DNA of 64,000 nucleotides from Actinomadura kijaniata NBRC 14229 (GTDB lineage: Bacteria > Actinomycetota > Actinomycetes > Streptosporangiales > Streptosporangiaceae), in assembly GCF_001552175.1 (NCBI RefSeq), contig NZ_BCQR01000046.1:1-64000 (forward strand). Direction: 5' to 3'. Of the stretch, positions 54,928 through 63,739 are shown one piece after another (the stretch's first letter is position 1; every line of letters starts with the position of its first letter). The notes under the pieces were generated by a model that was given only the letters and a program-made list of their open reading frames with translations, did not search any database and was not told where the DNA came from. The translations under genes were made by a program, and so were the position numbers.

Positions 54928-55530
54928 ATGGAAAGTGGGAGCAGGCGTCCGTACCGCATGGGCGCCCGTGCCGCGGCCGTGGAGGTCACGCGTACGCGCG
55001 TGCTGGAAGCGGCGGCCGCGCTGTGGATGCGGCGGTGGTACGACGACGTCACGCTGCAACACGTCGCCGACGAGGCGGACGTGTCGGTGCAGACGATCGT
55101 CAACCACTTCGGGGGCAAGGACGGGCTGGCCGACGCCGTCGCCGACCGGATGGCGTCGCGAACGGCGGTCGCCCGCCAGGCGCCGACCGGTGACGTGGCG
55201 GCGATCGTGGCCGTGCTCTTCGCGGACTACGAGCGGCAGGGCGACGCCAACGTGCTCTGGACCGCGCAGATCGACCGTGTCCCGGCGTTCGCCCGGGCGG
55301 CCGCTCACGCGCGCGGCCAGCACCGGGCGTGGCTGGAGCAGGTCTTCGCCGACCGCCTGCCCGCCCCGGGCCCCGCCCGCGAGCACGCGTTGAACCTGCA
55401 CTACGCCGCCACCGACATCTACCTGTGGAAGCTGTGGCGGCGCGACCTCGGCCTGTCGCGCGAGGACGCCGAACGCGCCATGCGCGACCTGTTGACCTCG
55501 ATCGACCCCCGGAGGAAACGCGATGCCTGA
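54928..55530 (+). CDS. TetR-family transcriptional regulator
   Basis: A 200-residue regulator. The N-terminal helix-turn-helix is at about 20-75 (VTLQHVADEADVSVQTIVNH, then FGGKDGLADAV); the ligand domain is all-helical. It overlaps the following glycosyltransferase gene by eight bases, so both are made together and the regulator probably controls its own operon. Confidence 0.9.
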   Translation: MESGSRRPYRMGARAAAVEVTRTRVLEAAAALWMRRWYDDVTLQHVADEADVSVQTIVNHFGGKDGLADAVADRMASRTAVARQAPTGDVAAIVAVLFADYERQGDANVLWTAQIDRVPAFARAAAHARGQHRAWLEQVFADRLPAPGPAREHALNLHYAATDIYLWKLWRRDLGLSREDAERAMRDLLTSIDPRRKRDA

Positions 55531-56824
55531 GAACTTCCTGTTCGCCACCTGGTCCGGCGGCGGGGCCGTGCCACCCGTCCTGTCGGTCGCCCGCGCGCTG
55601 CGCGGGCGCGGCCACGGCGTCCGGGTGCTGGCCGACAGGTCACTGCGCGAGGAGGTCGTCGCCAGCGGCGCGGAGCCGATCGCCTGGACCACGGCGCCCC
55701 AGGGCGACACCGCCGACCCGGCCAAGGACGTCATCAAGGACTTCGAGGCCCGCACGCCGCTCGGTGAGTTCGCGCGGCTGAGAGATCGCATCGTGTGCGG
55801 TCCCGCGGCCGACTACGCCCGGGACACGCTCGCCGAGCTGCGCGCCCGCCCCGCCGACGTGCTGGTCACCGAGCACATGCTGCTCGGCGTGCTCACCGGC
55901 GGCGAGGCCGCCGGGGTCCCCGTGGCCTCGCTGGTGACGACCCTCTATCCGTTGCCCACTCCGGGGGCGCCGCCGCCCGGCCCGGGCCTCGCCCCCGCCA
56001 CGGGCGCGCTGGGGCGCCTGCGGGACCGGGTGCTGACCCGGATGATGCTCAAGCCGTGGGAGAAGGGACTGCCCGCGCTCAACGCCGCCCGCGTCGAGAA
56101 CGGCCTGCGGCCGTTGGACTCGGTGGTCGACGCGTTCGACCGCGTCGACCGGCTGCTCGTGCTGTCCCCGCGTGCGCTCGACTACCCCGGCAGGCGCTTC
56201 CCCGCCTACCTGCGGCACGTCGGCCCACGGCTCGACGACCCGGCCTGGGCCGGGGAGCTGGAACTGCCCGGGGGTGACGCGCCGCTGGTCCTGGTCGGCC
56301 TGAGCTCGTCGTTCATGAACCAGCGCGGGCAACTGGAGCGCATCGCCGAGGCCCTCGGCACGCTGCCGGTGCGCGGGCTGCTGACCACCGGCCCGGCCGT
56401 GGACCCGGCGACGGTCCGCGCGCCCGGCAACGTCCTGGTCACCGCGGCGGCGCCGCACAGCGCCGCGCTGCGCCACGCCGCGGTGACCATCACGCACGCC
56501 GGCCACGGGACGGCCGTCAAGTCCCTGGCCGCCGGGGTCCCCCTGGTCTGCATGCCGCTCGGGCGCGACCAGCGCGAGGTGGCGCGGCACGTCGAACTCG
56601 CCGGCGCCGGGATCACCGTGGGCAAGAACGCCTCATCCCGCGCCATCGCCCGCGCGGTCGGCCGGATCCTGCACGACCCGTCCTACCGGCGCGAGGCGCG
56701 GCGGCTGGCGAGCGAGATCGCCGCCGAGACGGCCACCGACCAGGCGGTCGCCGAACTGGAGGCCCTCGCCGGACGGGCGGCCGCCGGCGACGAGGGCACC
56801 CTTGAGGCCGAACGGTCGAGCTGA
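55523..56824 (+). CDS. GT1/UGT-like glycosyltransferase
   Basis: A 433-residue GT-B enzyme of the macrolide-glycosyltransferase type. The N-terminal acceptor domain starts FLFATWSGGGAVPPVLSVAR; the donor domain has HSAALRHAAVTITHAGHGTA and LVCMPLGRDQREVARHVELA, the conserved UGT signature. It would glycosylate a small hydrophobic molecule, possibly for self-protection or detoxification. No biosynthetic gene cluster surrounds it. Confidence 0.88.
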   Translation: MPENFLFATWSGGGAVPPVLSVARALRGRGHGVRVLADRSLREEVVASGAEPIAWTTAPQGDTADPAKDVIKDFEARTPLGEFARLRDRIVCGPAADYARDTLAELRARPADVLVTEHMLLGVLTGGEAAGVPVASLVTTLYPLPTPGAPPPGPGLAPATGALGRLRDRVLTRMMLKPWEKGLPALNAARVENGLRPLDSVVDAFDRVDRLLVLSPRALDYPGRRFPAYLRHVGPRLDDPAWAGELELPGGDAPLVLVGLSSSFMNQRGQLERIAEALGTLPVRGLLTTGPAVDPATVRAPGNVLVTAAAPHSAALRHAAVTITHAGHGTAVKSLAAGVPLVCMPLGRDQREVARHVELAGAGITVGKNASSRAIARAVGRILHDPSYRREARRLASEIAAETATDQAVAELEALAGRAAAGDEGTLEAERSS

Positions 56825-56867
56825 TCCCGCGCACCGGCGACCGTTGGAAGGGACCGAGCGCAGCCCC

Positions 56868-57479
56868 TCAGGCGGATGCGGCTTCCCATTCGAACCCGTC
56901 GGGGTCGGTGAAGGGCCCGGCGTCGCCGCCGATCACGATCCGGTGCGATCCGGTGCCCTCCTGGGGGACGCCGGTGTCCTTGGCGAGGGCGCGGCGCGGG
57001 TAGAGCGCCAGCGTGACGGCCGACGACGGGGTGTCGAACTCGACGTACTTGCCGCCGAAGCTCTTGCCCACGGCCAGGCCGCGGTCGACGTAGAACCGCT
57101 TGCTCGCCTTGACGTCCGCCACCCCCAGCAGGAGCGCGACCTGGTCGATGTGCCGGGTGGCGGGACCGGTGTCCTTCTTCTTCGAGGTCGCGAGCTTGCA
57201 GATCGTCCCGTCCGGGGCGCGCACGACGCCGCCGTAGCCCCAGAACCCCTTCGTGGCCGGCTTCAGCGTCGTGGCCCCGGCGTCGAGGGCGGCGCCGATG
57301 AGGGCGTCGACGTTGCCCGGCTGGGACACCACGAGGGACAGCGCGAACCCGCGAAAGCCGGTCGTCGGCGCGTCCGAGGCGCGCACGTTCACGTATGAGC
57401 CCAGACCGAAGGCCTGGTAGAAGGCGTCCGCGGCCGTGGGGTCGGGAACTTCCAGGGTGACGGATTCCAGGGAGGTCAT
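56868..57479 (-). CDS. VOC-family protein with two glyoxalase units
   Basis: A 203-residue protein with two fused units: SLESVTLEVPDPTAADAFYQ and HIDQVALLLGVADVKASKRF, ending with TDPDGFEWEAA. An intervening stretch has GFWGYGGVVRAPDGT. It follows VOC paralogue B on the same strand after 70 bases and may share its transcript. Function unknown. Confidence 0.83.
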   Translation of the reverse strand: MTSLESVTLEVPDPTAADAFYQAFGLGSYVNVRASDAPTTGFRGFALSLVVSQPGNVDALIGAALDAGATTLKPATKGFWGYGGVVRAPDGTICKLATSKKKDTGPATRHIDQVALLLGVADVKASKRFYVDRGLAVGKSFGGKYVEFDTPSSAVTLALYPRRALAKDTGVPQEGTGSHRIVIGGDAGPFTDPDGFEWEAASA

Positions 57480-57549
57480 GGCAGGTCCTTCGGGCGAGAG
57501 GGGTTCGTCGTCTTGTCAGCGGCCGCCGGGCGGCGGATGGGGCGGGTGT

Positions 57550-57894
57550 TCAGCGGTCCTGGACGAGGCCGAGGACGTTGCCGTCGAGGTCGGTGAAGGT
57601 GGCCACCAGCCGGCCGCCGCCGACGTCGTGCGCGGGCTCCTTGACGGTGGCGCCCGCGGCGGACACCTCGGCGAGCTTCGCCTCGATGTCGGGTACGTGC
57701 CAGTAGGACACCGGCGAGCCCTCGCCGCCGGGAACCAGCCCGATGTGCTGGCCCTCGGCCTCAAAGCCGACGTAGAAGGGCGCGTCGGTCTGCGGCGGGA
57801 CGCCGAGCAGCGCCGCGTACACCGCCTTGGCCTTCGCCAGGTCGGACACCGGATGCAGCACGGTCCTGATTCCCTGGGTGGAAGCTCCGGTCAT
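57550..57894 (-). CDS. VOC-family protein, paralogue B
   Basis: A 114-residue protein nearly the same as the VOC at 54.4 kb: IRTVLHPVSDLAKAKAVYAA, GQHIGLVPGGEGSPVSYWHV and TDLDGNVLGLVQDR. The main difference is a four-residue deletion in the middle loop. The upstream operator is also shared, so gene and promoter were duplicated together and inserted in the opposite orientation. Confidence 0.88.
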   Translation of the reverse strand: MTGASTQGIRTVLHPVSDLAKAKAVYAALLGVPPQTDAPFYVGFEAEGQHIGLVPGGEGSPVSYWHVPDIEAKLAEVSAAGATVKEPAHDVGGGRLVATFTDLDGNVLGLVQDR

Positions 57895-57974
57895 GGTCAC
57901 TCCTGCGGTCGTGGGTCGCATCGACCCGCTGTGTGGATAGCCATAGCTTTTCGCCCGGCCCGGCCCGCGGGCAT

Positions 57975-58001
57975 CCGTGGCGACCACGGAACCGGCCACG
58001 G
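57975..58001 (-). promoter_or_regulatory. CCGTGG operator, copy 2
   Basis: Read on the minus strand, CCGTGG (58001-57996) is followed after six bases by CCGTGG-TCG-CCACGG (57989-57975). The palindrome ends 81 bases before the VOC start at 57894. Half-site spacing, palindrome and distance to the gene equal copy 1. Confidence 0.75.
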
Positions 58002-58119
58002 ACCGGCGGCACGGATCGCGCACGGTGGCCGCCGCGGAGGGTTCCCGGGAGCGGGCGCGGGCCGGGGGAACGCGAGCCCTGCCGCCAACGTCAGATCCGC
58101 GCAAAAGCCGAGGGAAGAG

Positions 58120-59348
58120 ATGAGGCGGACGTCTGTGGTGAAGAGGGTGGCGTGGGGTGCGGCGGTGGTGACGCTGCTCGGCGGGCTCGTCGGATGCTCC
58201 TCCGACGACGCCGGCGAGAAGCCCCGGGAGGCCGCCTGGCTGGTCGGGCCCGACCGGCCCAAGACGATGAAGGGCAAGGCCGCCTGGATCAACGGCAACG
58301 CGGTGGTGCGCGTGCGCAGCGACGGCGCGGCGGCCTACGACCTGACCAACGGCCGGCCGCTGTGGACCCACACCGTGCCCGCCCCGCAGATCGTGTGCAC
58401 CGTGGCCGAGCACGCCGACCAGGGCGTCGGGCTGATCGGCCAGGGCCTGGAGGACGAGCCCTGCGACCGCGTCACGGCGATCGACCTGGCCACCGGCAAG
58501 GCGCTGTGGACGCGCCGCCTGGCGCGCACCGCGATCCCCGGCACCAACTACTACGGCGTGATCGAGGCCGGTACCGGGTCGGCGCTGGTGCCCGTCGCGG
58601 GCCGGGTGCGGGCGCTGGACCTGCGCACCGCCAGGGCCCGCTGGACCTGGACGCCGCCGCGCGGCTGCGCCTTCACCGCCAGGGACAGTGCCATGGCGGC
58701 CGGACCGGACGCCGTGGTCGCGACCTTCCGCTGCGGCAGGAAGGCCGCCAAGGTCGCGGTCGCCGACCCGGCGCGCGGCCGGACCCGCTGGGTCGCCGAC
58801 CTGGGCGTGGGCGCCAAGTTCGACGCCGCCGAGGTGCTGTCGGTCTCACCCCTGGTCGTGCGGGTCAAGGAGGGCGGCGAGCGCAGCCGCGACGAGCTGC
58901 TGACCTTCGACGCCAAGGGCACGCGACTGGGCGCGATCCCCGTCTCCGGCCCCGAGGGCGACCTCGACCTGGACCTGGGCGACTTCACCCGCAAGATCGC
59001 AGTGGGCGGCGACCGCATCCACGTCGCGGCCAAGCCCCCGGCGCCAGGCTCCTGGAACACGACCTGCTCACCTTCGACCTGACCGGCCGGCGGCTGTGGC
59101 GCTCCACGTTCGAGGACGGCGTGACGGCGCTGGCCCTGGCCGCCGGTCGGCTGACCGTCCTGTCCCAGGACCCCGGCGACCCCGCCCTGCTGATCGCCCT
59201 CGACCCCGCCACCGGCAAGCCGGGCCGCAAGTCCTGGCTGCGCTACGACGTCAACGCCTCCTGCCGCATGCTCGTCGTCGGAGGCCGTCACCTCATGGTC
59301 AACGCGGGCTCTGCCACAGAGTCCGTTCCCGCGATCATGGCGTTCTGA
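58120..59348 (+). pseudogene. PQQ-like beta-propeller lipoprotein, frameshifted
   Basis: An N-terminal signal peptide with lipobox LVGC is followed by propeller blades (LWTHTVPAPQIV, RVTAIDLATGKALWTRRLAR, VRALDLRTARARWTWTP). The frame ends near 59082, but the continuation LLEHDLLTFDLTGRRLWRST and LLIALDPATGKPG runs in another frame to a stop at 59348. The break lies at about 59040-59050, where a net one-base loss (or two-base gain) is needed. Without it the product would have about 409 residues. It may be a recent inactivation or a sequencing error. The intact protein would sit outside the membrane as a binding scaffold. Confidence 0.75.
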
Positions 59349-60090
59349 GACCGCAGATAGGGCCCGCCGCTTTCAGGCGACGACCACCGGACTTCGGTGA
59401 GAGCGACGGGCGCGGTGGCCGCCGCCGAGATGAGAGACGCCCAGGTGTCGACCGAGATGGGCCACACCGCCGTAGAGCAGCTCAGCACGCGGGTGCTCGC
59501 GCTGGACGAGGAAGCCGACAGCCTCACCCAGGACGACCTGGCCGTCGCCTTCTTCGCCGCGCGGCGGGGCGCTGGCGCAGGACGACGCAGGCGCGTTTGC
59601 GGCGGGAAGCTGAAGCAGGGCCTTTCGGAGGTCGACCGCCCCTGCCGTGTCGGGCTGCTCGGCCCGGTCGCTGCGGCCTCGGCCCCACAGCCCCCAGCTG
59701 CGGCGTTCACGGACCAGGCTCGCCGTATGGGTCCGCGGCCAGGTTGGCCACGATGCGGCGCACGTACGTCAGCGGCCGATCGGCGAAGCTGATCCGGTTC
59801 CGGTGTTTCCATGCCTGGGCCAACGCCTCGGCCGCGTCGTGCTCGCCGGTGAGCAGGTACGCGAAGCGCGCCAGCTCACCGTAGTGACCGGTGAAGAACG
59901 CGAACGCGGCCTGTTCGCCCCCTGGCGTCCGGCTTCGGCCGCCTCCTCCGGTTCGCGAACGCCGGGGAATCCAGCAGAACCGATCCATCGGAATTGTCCG
60001 GCAACCTTTCGCGCCCGCGAACGGACTAGAGGATGACGCGCGGGACACCCGTGAGCCCGCGCACGGACTCGATCACCAGGAGAACACCAG
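59349..60090. other. Degraded region between propeller lipoprotein and GH74 gene
   Basis: No intact gene is present. A sigma-factor fragment occupies about 59707-59925 on the minus strand. The remaining open frames, including a plus-strand one at 59397-59792, have no recognisable product. The last 60 bases before 60091 contain CAGGAG as the GH74 ribosome site. Confidence 0.5.
59707..59925 (-). pseudogene. Fragment of an ECF (SigE-type) sigma factor
   Basis: FAFFTGHYGELARFAYLLTG, EHDAAEALAQAWKHRNRISF and LTYVRRIVANLA correspond to region 2 of actinomycete SigE-type factors. The reading frame then ends, and region 4 is missing. The amino terminus before the fragment is also unrelated. Only about 70 codons remain. 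Confidence 0.72.
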
Positions 60091-62382
60091 GTGAAAAGCC
60101 CTCACAGCGGACGTGAGCCGTCGCGTTCCGCCCGCCTGTCGCCCACCTCGTCGCGACGCGCGCTGCGTAGGTATGTTGTGATCGGCTCGGTCGCCGTACT
60201 CGTCGGCGGCGTGCCGGTCACCGTCCTGCTCACCGCGGGCGGCTCGCAGACAACCGGCTCCGAGGTCGCGGCGTCAGCGCATCTGCGTGGACAGCAGAAG
60301 CCGGCGCGTCGCCAGGCGAACGCTCGGGCGGCCAGGTACAAGTGGGCGAACGCGCCGATCAACGGCGGCGGATTCGTCACCGGTCTGGTGTTCAACCCCA
60401 AGAGGAAGAACCTGGCGTACGCGCGCACCGACATCGGTGGCGCATACCGTTGGAACGCGAAGACCGGCTCCTGGATCCCGCTGACCGACTGGATCGGTGA
60501 AAGCAACAGCAACCTGCTCGGTATCGAGAGCCTGGCCACCGACCCGGTCAACCCCAACAGGCTCTATCTCGCCGCCGGAACCTACACCAGACCATGGGCT
60601 GGTAACGGAGCCATCCTGCGTTCCACCGACCAGGGCGCCCGCTTCACCACCATTCCCCTGCCGTTCAAGCTCGGGGGTAATGAGGACGGCCGGTCGATGG
60701 GAGAAAGACTCGCCATCGACCCCAGCGACAACCGCGTCCTGTACCTGGGCACCCGGCACGACGGGCTGTGGCGCTCGGCCGACTACGGATCGACCTGGCG
60801 CAAGGTGGCCTCCTTCCCCGTCACCGGCAGCACCAGCAGCGGCGTCGGGGTCAGTTTCGTGACCTTCGGCAAGAGCCGTGGACAGGGACCCACCAAGACC
60901 ATCTACGTGGGCGTGGCCGACAGCGGGACAAGCCTCTACCGCAGCACCGACGGCGGGGCGAGCTGGTCCGCCGTGCCCGGACAGCCGACCGGGCTGCTGC
61001 CGCATCACGGCGTGCTGGCCTCCAACGGGCAGCTGTACCTCTCCTACGGCAACGCGCCCGGCCCCAACGGGGTCACCGCGGGCGCGGTGTGGCGGCTGAC
61101 GACCGGCACCGGCCGCTGGCGGAACATCACCCCTGCCGCGGACAGCTCCGGATACCGCTATGGCTACGCCGGGCTGGCCGTGGACCCACGTCATCCGAAA
61201 ACGGTCATGGTCGCCACTCTCGACAGATGGTGGCCCCACGACGAGATCTACCGCAGCACCGACCAGGGCACGTCATGGAAGGCGATCAGCCCACGCGCGG
61301 TGTACGACAACTCGGCCGCACCGTACGTGGGCAGGTCGATCGGGCACTGGATCGGCACCCTGGCCATCGACCCGTTCGCTCCGGGCCATGTGATCTACGG
61401 TACGGGCAGCGGCATCTGGGGCAGTGACGACGTCACCAACGCCGACCGAGGCGCCGCCACGCACTGGAGCGTGCGCGCCAAGGGCCTGGAGGAGACCGCC
61501 GTACTCGGCCTGATCTCCATTCCCGGCGGCGCACCGGTCATCAGCGCTCTCGGCGACGTCGGCGGGTTCGCCCACACCAACCTGCGCAAGGAACCCCCGA
61601 CGAACTTCACCAACCCCACCTTCGCCAACACCACCGGCATCGACTTCGCGCAGAAGGCCACGAGAGTGGTGGCCCGGGTCGGCACCGGCAACCAAGCCAA
61701 GGGCGGATACTCCACCGACGGGGGCCGCCGCTGGACCCCGTTCACAGGCACGCCTCGCCCCGGCGCGCAGGCCGGGAGCATCGCCGTGTCCGCCGACGCC
61801 GCGACCTTCGTGTGGACCCCCTCAGGTGATCACGCGTACTACTCGCGGGACCGCGGCGCGACCTGGAACTCCAGCCAGGGCCTGCCCGCGAACGCGCAGG
61901 TGGTCGCCGACCGGGCGAACCCGGGGGTCTTCTACGCCCTGGCCGGCGGCACGCTCTACTCCAGCACCGACGCCGGGGCGACCTTCGCCCCCCGCGCCAC
62001 CTCCCTGCCCGACGGGAGCCTCAAGGCTGTGAGCGGCGCACAAGGAGACCTCTGGATCGCCGCGGGCGACTCCGGCCTGCTGCACTCCACCGACGGCGGA
62101 GCGACCTTCTCCACACTCGGCACCGTGACGACGGCCCGCGGAATCGGCTTCGGCAAACCCGCCCCCGGCGCGCGCTACCAGGCGATCTACATCACCGGCA
62201 CCATCGGCCGCGTCTCTGGAGCGTTCCGCTCCGTCGACGGGGGCACCACCTGGCTGAGGATCACCGACGACCGCCACCAGTTCGGCGCCCTCGGCTCCGC
62301 CATCACGGGCGACCCCAACACCTACGGCCGGGTGTACATGGGAAGTAACGGACGCGGCGTCCTCTACGGCATCCCCCGCTGA
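60091..62382 (+). CDS. GH74 xyloglucanase-like glycoside hydrolase, membrane-anchored or secreted
   Basis: A 763-residue protein. Residues 26-50 form a hydrophobic anchor or uncleaved signal after a basic N-terminus, then a tandem seven-bladed beta-propeller pair with recurring STDGGAT/STDQGTSW Asp-box motifs. GFVTGLVFNPKRKNLAYART and LGIESLATDPVNPNRLYLAA are typical of GH74. D114 in RTDIGGAYRW and D489 in ALGDVGGFAH are the expected catalytic pair. It would cut xyloglucan from plant cell walls. There is no cellulose-binding module. Confidence 0.9.
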   Translation: MKSPHSGREPSRSARLSPTSSRRALRRYVVIGSVAVLVGGVPVTVLLTAGGSQTTGSEVAASAHLRGQQKPARRQANARAARYKWANAPINGGGFVTGLVFNPKRKNLAYARTDIGGAYRWNAKTGSWIPLTDWIGESNSNLLGIESLATDPVNPNRLYLAAGTYTRPWAGNGAILRSTDQGARFTTIPLPFKLGGNEDGRSMGERLAIDPSDNRVLYLGTRHDGLWRSADYGSTWRKVASFPVTGSTSSGVGVSFVTFGKSRGQGPTKTIYVGVADSGTSLYRSTDGGASWSAVPGQPTGLLPHHGVLASNGQLYLSYGNAPGPNGVTAGAVWRLTTGTGRWRNITPAADSSGYRYGYAGLAVDPRHPKTVMVATLDRWWPHDEIYRSTDQGTSWKAISPRAVYDNSAAPYVGRSIGHWIGTLAIDPFAPGHVIYGTGSGIWGSDDVTNADRGAATHWSVRAKGLEETAVLGLISIPGGAPVISALGDVGGFAHTNLRKEPPTNFTNPTFANTTGIDFAQKATRVVARVGTGNQAKGGYSTDGGRRWTPFTGTPRPGAQAGSIAVSADAATFVWTPSGDHAYYSRDRGATWNSSQGLPANAQVVADRANPGVFYALAGGTLYSSTDAGATFAPRATSLPDGSLKAVSGAQGDLWIAAGDSGLLHSTDGGATFSTLGTVTTARGIGFGKPAPGARYQAIYITGTIGRVSGAFRSVDGGTTWLRITDDRHQFGALGSAITGDPNTYGRVYMGSNGRGVLYGIPR

Positions 62383-62397
62383 TCTGCACCACACCGA

Positions 62398-62435
62398 GTC
62401 CCTGCCGGGGCAGCGTCTTCAGCCCCGGCAGGGAC
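62398..62435 (+). terminator. Hairpin after GH74 gene
   Basis: GTCCCTGCCGGGG (62398-62410) and CCCCGGCAGGGAC (62423-62435) make a perfect 13-pair stem 15 bases after the stop codon. No U-tract follows. Confidence 0.75.
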
Positions 62436-62479
62436 CCGGTTCGATGGGGTCGCCGCAATCCAAGCGTCCATTACGGCGT

Positions 62480-62650
62480 CCTACTGCCGAGGCTGTCCCC
62501 AGACATCCGAGCACGTGGTGATGGCAAGCAGCAGCCGCTATTCGGAGTGGGAACGCGGTAGATCCGATGGACTTGCAGGCAGGGGAACAGGCAGCCGATG
62601 GGGCGGTCGAACAGGTGGCGCAGGGCTGCGGGGTGGGTGTAGCCGGTGGC
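62480..62650 (+). mobile_element. Remnant of an IS110 element end
   Basis: This stretch resembles bases 2-190, the transposase 3-prime end with its flank. Shared blocks include TGTCCCCAGACATCCGAGCA (62494-62513 and 20-39), GAACAGGCAGCCGAT and GAACAGGTGGCGCAGGG. A deletion of about eight bases and many substitutions break the transposase frame. The rest of the element is absent. Orientation is the same as at the left end of the window. Confidence 0.85.
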
Positions 62651-62854
62651 TCAGGCGGTGCGGCGGTTGTCGGCACCGAACCAGCGGGCCTCCAGCTCTG
62701 CATCGGTGACGGGGTCGGGCGCCAGCGCGCCGGCGTCGATCGCGGTGGCCTCGAGCTGGGCGTACTCCGGGTCGCCGGGATGGACGCGGCGGGCGGCGAC
62801 GCATTCGTCCAACGGCACCAGAAGATCACCGTTGGCCTGCTTGAACGCGATCAT
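62651..62854 (-). CDS. Small protein encoded after metalloprotease, possibly truncated
   Basis: A 67-residue acidic protein (MIAFKQANGDLLVPLDECVA, then VTDAELEARWFGADN). The ATG lies four bases after the metalloprotease stop, so the two form an operon. Its stop codon is at the edge of the IS110 remnant, so the original C-terminus may have been replaced. I recognise no family. A partner or inhibitor of the metalloprotease is one possibility. Confidence 0.6.
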   Translation of the reverse strand: MIAFKQANGDLLVPLDECVAARRVHPGDPEYAQLEATAIDAGALAPDPVTDAELEARWFGADNRRTA

Positions 62855-62858
62855 CACG

Positions 62859-63512
62859 TCACCTGCCCAACCCGTAGTTCCTTCGATGGTAACTCGCCAC
62901 CATCGCCGCCTGGGTCTCATGCCCGGTCAACATGGCCAGCAGCGCCGAGTACTGGCGAGTGGAGGTCAAGGCGAACGACTCGGCGAACCACTCATGGGGA
63001 TCTTCATAGCGGTCAGCCAGCAGTTTCCCCCGGCACTGCATCATGATCACTTGCCAGTCACGGGTGTCGACCAGCCCGTCCATGGCAGCCAGGGCGTGTC
63101 CGACCTCGTGGGCGTGCAACGACGCCGAAAGATGGTCTCCCGTGCCGATCGCCAAGGTGCGGCCCGCCACCACGCCCGGGATCAGATCCCAGGTCACACG
63201 GCTGCCGGGGCGGGTGGGCTGTCCGGCCAGATGGTGGAGATGGTCCAGGCCCGGCACGCTGCCGGTGCCCAGCCACAAGCCGCCGTCCAGCCAGTTCGCC
63301 AGGCGGTAGGCCAGGTTCCCCGGCAGGCCGGCCAGGTAATCCACGGCCGCGACCAGCTCGGCGGGCGGCGGCCCGTGCTCAGGGTTCCACTGACGACGGA
63401 TCACACGCTCCAGCACCCCGCAGTGGCGTCGCCCGTCGGTGGGCGTGGGCACGGTGTCGGGTGGATGCGGATCACACCAAAAGGGCGTGCGCGACTCAGG
63501 GGGAGTGGTCAT
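62859..63512 (-). CDS. Lethal-factor-like zinc metalloprotease (ATLF-type domain)
   Basis: A 217-residue protein. The zinc motif is HEVGH at 135-139 in SLHAHEVGHALAAMDG, with a third ligand likely E174 or E178 in DPHEWFAESFAL. WLGTGSVPGLDHLHHLAGQP and LIPGVVAGRTLAIGTG resemble the domain that precedes the zinc site in the anthrax lethal factor and Pro-Pro endopeptidase group. No signal peptide is visible. It is followed by a small gene. It might act as a toxin effector or a housekeeping endopeptidase. Confidence 0.72.
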   Translation of the reverse strand: MTTPPESRTPFWCDPHPPDTVPTPTDGRRHCGVLERVIRRQWNPEHGPPPAELVAAVDYLAGLPGNLAYRLANWLDGGLWLGTGSVPGLDHLHHLAGQPTRPGSRVTWDLIPGVVAGRTLAIGTGDHLSASLHAHEVGHALAAMDGLVDTRDWQVIMMQCRGKLLADRYEDPHEWFAESFALTSTRQYSALLAMLTGHETQAAMVASYHRRNYGLGR

Positions 63513-63739
63513 GGCGTCCCTATGCTCCCAGAGACTCCACGCGCCCTCGCTCCGTCACCATCGCAGCTGACTGTCGTCGAGCACGGTCAGCGGCGCCCGG
63601 CAGGTCAGGCCTCCAGTACGCCAGGCGGCGGTGGGAGCCGGTGCGGGGTCGGGCTCATACACTGCTCGCGGGACACCGCCCCTGAGCACGCTGCATGCCA
63701 CTGCAAGCAACTGATGAGCCGCCCTCCGCGAGGAATGTC

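Noticed and set aside
59397-59792. Plus-strand frame of 131 codons near the sigma fragment
   Set aside because: It partly overlaps the antisense sigma remnant, has no family match, and its composition changes midway.
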